Assembly: GCA_026874595.1 (NCBI GenBank) | Contig: CM049308.1 | Span: 97,809,124 to 97,873,123 of the forward strand | DNA from: Sipunculus nudus | Taxonomy: Eukaryota; Annelida; Sipuncula; Golfingiida; Sipunculidae | Length of the DNA stretch: 64,000 nt | Direction: 5' to 3' | Part shown: positions 58,607 to 64,000 of the stretch, piece after piece | Layout: each line of letters opens with the position of its first letter | Position numbering within the stretch: the first letter of the stretch is position 1 | Made by a program: the position numbers and the translations under genes | The notes under the pieces: model-generated | Databases searched by the model: none | What the model saw: only the letters and a program-made list of their open reading frames with translations | What the model was told of the DNA's origin: nothing

Positions 58607-60549
58607 TTTGTACGGGGTCATCAGTGCCTGTATCGCACTGAGGGCTACAAAAAACTTCTTCTCTGAAACCATATGGCCAAAATGTTTAATATCCCACAGA
58701 AATGATCCTAGGGTAGTGCTTTCTGAAGTTTGTTCAAATGGTCTCTTTTCAGTGACTTTTGGCTAAGTTATGGGAAGCTGAATTTAGTCATATGCCATAA
58801 CAGCCCATTTTAGCTCAGTGGCTACAAAGATCATCTTCTCAAAAACCACTGGGCCAAATTCTTAAATCTCACACATTAATTATCCTCAGATGTTGATAAT
58901 TCAAGTTTGTTCAAATGTTTTTGGTTCAGTGCTTTTTGGCTGAGTTACGGGAAGCTGATCTTAGCCAGTTTGCTGTATCTTCCTACATGAGTTATAAACC
59001 TGCGAAACGTTTTTCTACTGATGCCACTGAAGCCAGTTTGTTAAATATTTTTCAAGAATAATCCCTACAATAATTCTTAAAATAATTGTCATTAATGGTT
59101 CCACATGAATGATTTTTGGCTGAATTATGGAGATTGAATTGAGTCATTTTACCATATATGTTAGCTGTGTGATGCTGTTACATCTAGCTTGGCACCAGTT
59201 TATCAGCATCTATTACATCATGCCACTAGACATTTAGATTTCAGGTTATCTTTGGTTAATATTGACAAGAAAGTTTTTTAAAAGCTTTAAAAAATTTAGA
59301 TTTATGATTATTCATCATACCAGGCAATGTTACAATCATGGATATTCAGCTCACTGTGGCTATATAAAGACAACTGTATGTGGATTATAAATGATTGGTA
59401 TCCCTACTCAACTTAATTCAAGAATTTGCCATCAATGAGATATATCTGTATTTTAATTTTGCATTTAGTATGCATCCGTAATAATTTTACATATATTCCT
59501 GATTTCTTTTTATAAAAAGTCAGCTGAAAAGCATTTTGTATTGGGAAAATAAATTTCAAAGTCAATTCAAGTAGGGACCACTTTTGTGTACAGATGGCAG
59601 CACTTGGTTTACCATTGGCAGATTTGCCAGTGCCTTGATGTTGGCCATTAGCCAAGATGATGTCAGCTCTATAAATAGTTTTGGCACAGTGCCAGGATTG
59701 GAAGAAGTGCAGCCAGGTATAGGTCAAGAATTCACTCAGTGAAGTAGCTGCATTCTATTTATAGCTTTGGCAGACTGCTCACTGCATCATATTTGGCACC
59801 AAAGTGCAGCCTGAATCTATTTATAGCTTTGGCAGACTCCCAACTGTGTCATATTATACAACAGGTCAAGAGTTCACTCAGTGCAGCCAGGTACAGGTCA
59901 AAAGTTCACTCAGTCTAGCCAGGTGCAGGTCAAGAGTTCACTCAGTGCAGTAGCTTGAGGCAGCAATTTGTCACAGGTCACTGGGGGGGGGGGGGGCAAC
60001 TACCTTACTCACCTAAGCCTTGTCAACCCAGTGCTTCAAACTCTGGGGAAGTTCGATTTATTGGACTGATATTTTGACCTGTCTATGCATCTTTGATGGT
60101 ATTCTCATTTACAAGACAGGTGGTGCGACCTACATTGACTTTTGCAGTGTATGCGATTGCTTATTTCTACAGAGGAATTTAATACATCAGCCTAAAATTG
60201 GGCATGTTTATACATATCGGGTACCTTTCTAGTGTGCAAGACTGGTGGCACCACCTACAATAATTTTTGCACAGTGTATGTCCCTGCTTATTTCACAGGA
60301 GGGGTTTGACATATCAGTCTGACATTGGGCCTATGTATATATCTCTTCGTTGTATACAAGACTGGTGGTGCCAGCTAAAATAATTGTATCCGCCAAAACA
60401 GAGTTTTGCGGATACTATGTTTTCAGTCGGACGCCAACGCTGCCGCCATTGCCGCATAGGTTTCTGGAGAACTCCTCTATAACCACTGGGCAAAATTTTT
60501 TAAAATTCAGAATTAAGATTGGTCACATGTGAACTGCTGCGCCCTCATT

Positions 60550-62203
60550 AGCTCAGCTGACTATAAGTCATCTGAGCTATAGTTGTGGTCCTTTGTCCGT
60601 CGTCCGGCCGTCTGGCCGTTAACAGGGCACGTTTTAAAACTGTTGGACCTACAAATCCAAAATTCTGCATACCAATAGATGTCCCCAAAATCTCCTACCA
60701 TACCAAAAATTGGGTCATTAGGACTTCGTTCCTTCGAGATATTAAGGAAAAACCTCCGTTTTCCATAAAAAAGCCATTGTTACACTTCAAAGCTGCCTAA
60801 TATCAAAACCACAGACCTGTTTTTGATCATATTTAGTATTCATATTTTTCTATACATTTTCTGTGCACATACCAAAAATTAGGGTAGTATTGGGTATTAT
60901 TTTGAAGTTATGGGCCCAAATATAATGCAGTTTCTTAAAAATCAGGAAATATATTTGCTCACTTAACATGAGAATTGCTGAAGCTGGAGACTTTTTTTCA
61001 GGAATATAACTTTATTTAATCAAGATTCAATTATTTACCCAAAATTAGATCTGAATTTTGCAAATTTTTCAAGTTATTAGCATAAATAAAAAATCAGTAC
61101 CTTAAATTTTGTCCAACTTTGGCAATGGCACGTTTTTTCCCTGTAAGCACTGTTGATTTAATTTTCACAGCATATATACATAAGGATTTAATCTTTTAAA
61201 ATCTTAAATTTCAAAGGAATTGTTTGAAAAGAGTAGCTTTTATTCAAGTTTTCATACACCATGTCAAGTGTTGTTCACATCTGGCCCACCTAGTAATACA
61301 GTCTTCACTTGCATTATGTAACCCACCCCAGGCAGCTTGCCTTGGCTAGGCTTGGCCACTACTAGCAGGCTTCCCCTCTGCCCTGCACTCCCAGCCCCCA
61401 GCTGGTGCATAAACTAGATGAATGTTATAATTTTCTGTATTTTATTTTATTTTTGGCTATGCTACATTTTAGATTTTGAATTGTACCACCAGGGTTACAA
61501 TGATTAAAGTGCACATTTAATTGTGTCCACAAAGTGATGTATTGCTATGAAAGTGTGGATGTTCATCAGAGTGCTCATTAAAGATTTTAATTTGTTTGAC
61601 TTATAACTCATGGTTGTATCAGTTGTTACATGATACTGGCTAAATAATCAAAATTTATATTGCTGATCCTTTATTTCAGTTAATAAAATTAAACATTCCC
61701 AACTCCAGTTTGCTCCTGGTATAATATATTGGGTGTTTTGACCCTTGGATTAATTTTAACACATGTATTAGTTTCATAGTTGAGAATACTTTTCTTTTTT
61801 CCTGATACGATTTAAAAAAAAAAAAAATTTTCCTGTTAGTGCTGTGGATTTAATTTTCACAGCATGTACACATTAGCATTTCATCTGTTAAAATTTGAAA
61901 CTAATTGATCAAAAACTGTAGATTTTATTCAAGTTTCCAGGTACCAAGTCTTCATTGTTTACATCAGGTCAGTATAAATGCAGTGTACTGGGCAGTTACA
62001 TAACACCTTCAGGTCTGACCTACTGCCACTGTGAGTGTCTGGGTCAGGCTGGGTCAGGCAGTAATTACCAGAGAGCCTCTCTTTCTCTTTCTCTTACTCT
62101 CTCTCTCTCTCTCTCTCTCTCTCTGGCAGTCCAGCTCTCTCCTCCTCTCTCTCTTTCTTTCTCTCTCTCTCTCTCTTGCTTTTTCTCTTTCTCTCTCCAT
62201 CTC

Positions 62204-62259
<56 letters not shown>

Positions 62260-63670
62260 ACTCACTCACTCACTCACTCACTCACTCACTCACTCACTCA
62301 CTCACCCTTATTGCCTTCCTTCCTCCCGCCATCCCATTCTGTTGACAGGTACTATAAACTAGATACATTAGCTATAAATGTTGATGCAATTTAGAAATGT
62401 GAATCAACTGAAATATTCACAATCACATGTATGTTATACTGTCAATTTATAGTAACATCCGTAAACCTGGATAAAAATTATGTAATGAAAAAAAAGAATA
62501 AATGCAAATATTGTTAATTTTTTATTGGCTCAGTAGAATGGGGAAAAAAATGATTTTCTTTGTTTCTCCATCTTTCTGCCTGTTTTAAATATTTAATGTT
62601 CATGAATAAACTTTTTTTATAAGCACTGTTGAATTAAATTTCATATCCTGTATGTATATGCAAGGGTGTTGTAACTCTCACCATCCCCTTCTTCATCCCA
62701 CTGAGGCTTTGCTTCTTGGCACTGTGAACAATAGTTATATGGCTATAGCATAAAATTTAATAATTAAAGAAAATATCTACAGAGAGACAGAGGCGTTGTA
62801 ACTCTGATCATAACACCCCCCCCCCCCCCCCCATCAAGTCATTGCACCTGTGGAGTGGAGACGTTATGGCAACTGTATACATATCATAAAATTGATAAAA
62901 AAGGTTTACCAAATAAATTGGATCTCATCAGACAAATGTGTAAACTGTTGAACTGTCAACAGCTTATCAAAAATGTAACCAATGGAAAGGCATGGTCAGA
63001 TCTCAAATATTATTTGCAACATTTTCTTCAATCATATAAACCAACCATGGCCCAAATTGCCTCTTCCTCTCAAACTTTATCTACATTTCATCATATTTTT
63101 AATATTTTAACCTTCTAGGTGGTTCAGTACTGTTGACCATTTGTCCATAGGTACCTATGTACATGCCAGAAATTATGTCAATATTGTGTAATATGTAGAC
63201 GTGAGGGTCATCAAAATAATGTACCTTGTCAAGACCGATCTTGTCAAGATATCATGTCATACAGTCACAAATTCATAAATCCCCTCATCAGCATAGTTAA
63301 TCATAACCTTGTATCTGTCAAATTGAAATCTTGCAGTTTTCCATACACTATAGATCCTTCTACAAAAAGCCTTATCATCATTATACCACTGCTTAGTATA
63401 CTGTCATTGCATTCATATTTGCTCAAATAAATTGTTTTTTTTACCCCTCCAAAATAAATAAAAAATAAACCACTATATTTTACTCCATATTAATCCATCA
63501 GTCAGATTATTTCATATATCATTTACTAACATATTACATTATATTCCTTTATAAAAGCCCAACATGACCATGATATTCATAAGCTTTTTCTACTCAATAT
63601 AGTATAACAATGGTGATACATTTATAGTCCAATCATGATCAGCTGAGCGCCGTGACCCATGGGTCCCTTG
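60550..63670 (+). mobile_element. Family 1 element, complete 3.1-kb copy
   Basis: Second insertion in the same family 2 element. Hairpin 60550-60578, CCGTCGTCCGGCC tract, and a 3' end with CAGCTGAGCGCC, GACCCATGGGTC and CCCTTG. It preserves the unfilled sites of the family 3 element (about 61786-61812) and the TTAA element (about 61812-61835). It carries the long CT microsatellite. Confidence 0.88.
62080..62304 (+). repeat. (CT)n and (CTCA)n microsatellite
   Basis: Long CT-rich tract ending in about a dozen CTCA repeats. It creates spurious leucine/serine-rich and arginine/glutamate-rich frames on both strands. Confidence 0.96.
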
Positions 63671-64000
63671 TTTTTGGTTGACCTCTGACCTTTCTCTCTG
63701 CCCAGCGTCCATTTGTGTGTCTGTTTCCACACATAAACCCACATATCTAGGGAACCATTTGACCGATAAGGCTAAAGATTTTGCACAAATGTAGCCCTTG
63801 GAAAGCTTTCTAACATGCACTAAAATTGGTGGTGCCACCTGCATCCATTTTTGCACAGCGTCCATCTGTTCATCAGCCTTGGGATAAAAACACTCATATC
63901 TCTGCATTGGTTGGACTTATCCACCTGAAATTTTGCAGGTTTATACATCCTGGACAGCTTTCTTGATTTTATGACAGGTGGCGCCACCTACATTCACTTT

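Larger units (their letters stand above)
54905..64000 (+). mobile_element. Family 2 element with two family 1 insertions
   Basis: Family 2 sequence occupies 54905-55386, 58607-60549 and 63671-64000. The pieces join in the order of the complete copy at 15364-18690. Breakpoints fall in T-runs ('cggcctttttt|gtacagggtc' and 'gccctcatt|tttggttgac'). The 3' end is outside the window. The exact palindrome GGTGGCGCCACC is at 55357-55368 and 63977-63988. Confidence 0.85.

Noticed and set aside
1-64000. CRISPR array, operons, bacterial promoters
   Set aside because: Direct repeats here are transposon cores without spacer structure, and intron-containing exons show the DNA is eukaryotic.

Overview
The window is eukaryotic, AT-rich and almost entirely repetitive DNA. 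It lies inside an animal gene on the + strand. The only convincing protein-coding sequence is two small exons (5983-6043 and 23602-23689) of serine/threonine protein phosphatase 5 (PP5, PPP5C). They carry the NHE metal/catalytic motif and the MHGG metal-ligand motif, and both have proper splice signals. They are 17.6 kb apart, and the short exon that should lie between them (about 82 nt, human residues 322-349) was not found by eye. The host is probably a mollusc, most likely a bivalve. This rests on the dense hairpin + (CCGT)n repeats and the tRNA-type SINE, and it is an inference, not a proof.

The rest is intron or flank filled with mobile elements. The main result is that four repeat families with unrelated sequence share one architecture. 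(1) They start directly after a T-run with a 9-12 bp subterminal inverted repeat. In three of the four this repeat is one arm of a 5' hairpin. (2) A degenerate CCGT/CTGT microsatellite follows. (3) Next comes a core of tandem units (about 140, 300-330 or 600+ bp). (4) They end with the inverted copy of the 5' repeat, a short perfect hairpin, and CTTG or CTAG/CCAG followed by T. Family 1 repeats GCTCAGCTGA, family 2 GAACCTGTG, family 3 AGCCCTCAGCC and family 4 GCTTGCCGGAAA. This is the layout of non-autonomous Helentron/Helitron-type rolling-circle elements (HINE or pearl-like). Paralogous empty sites inside the window fix several boundaries. No Rep-helicase or transposase gene is present.

Layout: 1-2098 family 3 in family 1; 2233-5917 transposon end and family 2; 5983-6043 PP5 exon; 6061-8340 minisatellites and a LINE relic; 8399-15357 two family 4 elements, each with a family 1 element in the same internal site; 15364-18690 family 2; 18691-19690 unique DNA with a cAMP-response-element cluster; 19697-23470 minisatellite, tandem families and a complete 1.4 kb family 1 element; 23602-23689 PP5 exon; 23690-28688 family 1/2 debris with a TA-flanked transposon; 28689-30156 a 101-bp tandem repeat and a transposon fragment; 30157-34675 family 4 with a nearly perfect 2.0-kb tandem duplication; 34676-35567 tandem family G; 35568-46417 a family 1 element carrying a family 3 element and a 6.07-kb TTAA-flanked element (with its own satellite and a SINE); 46418-49290 two family 1 copies tail to tail; 49807-52891 family 2 with a TA-flanked transposon; 52894-64000 a four-layer nest of family 1 and family 2 elements, all in + orientation.

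The family cores carry motif-like sequences at regular spacing: CTCF-like sites in family 4, the palindrome GGTGGCGCCACC in families 1B, 2 and 3, and TCAAGGTCA nuclear-receptor half-sites in most families.
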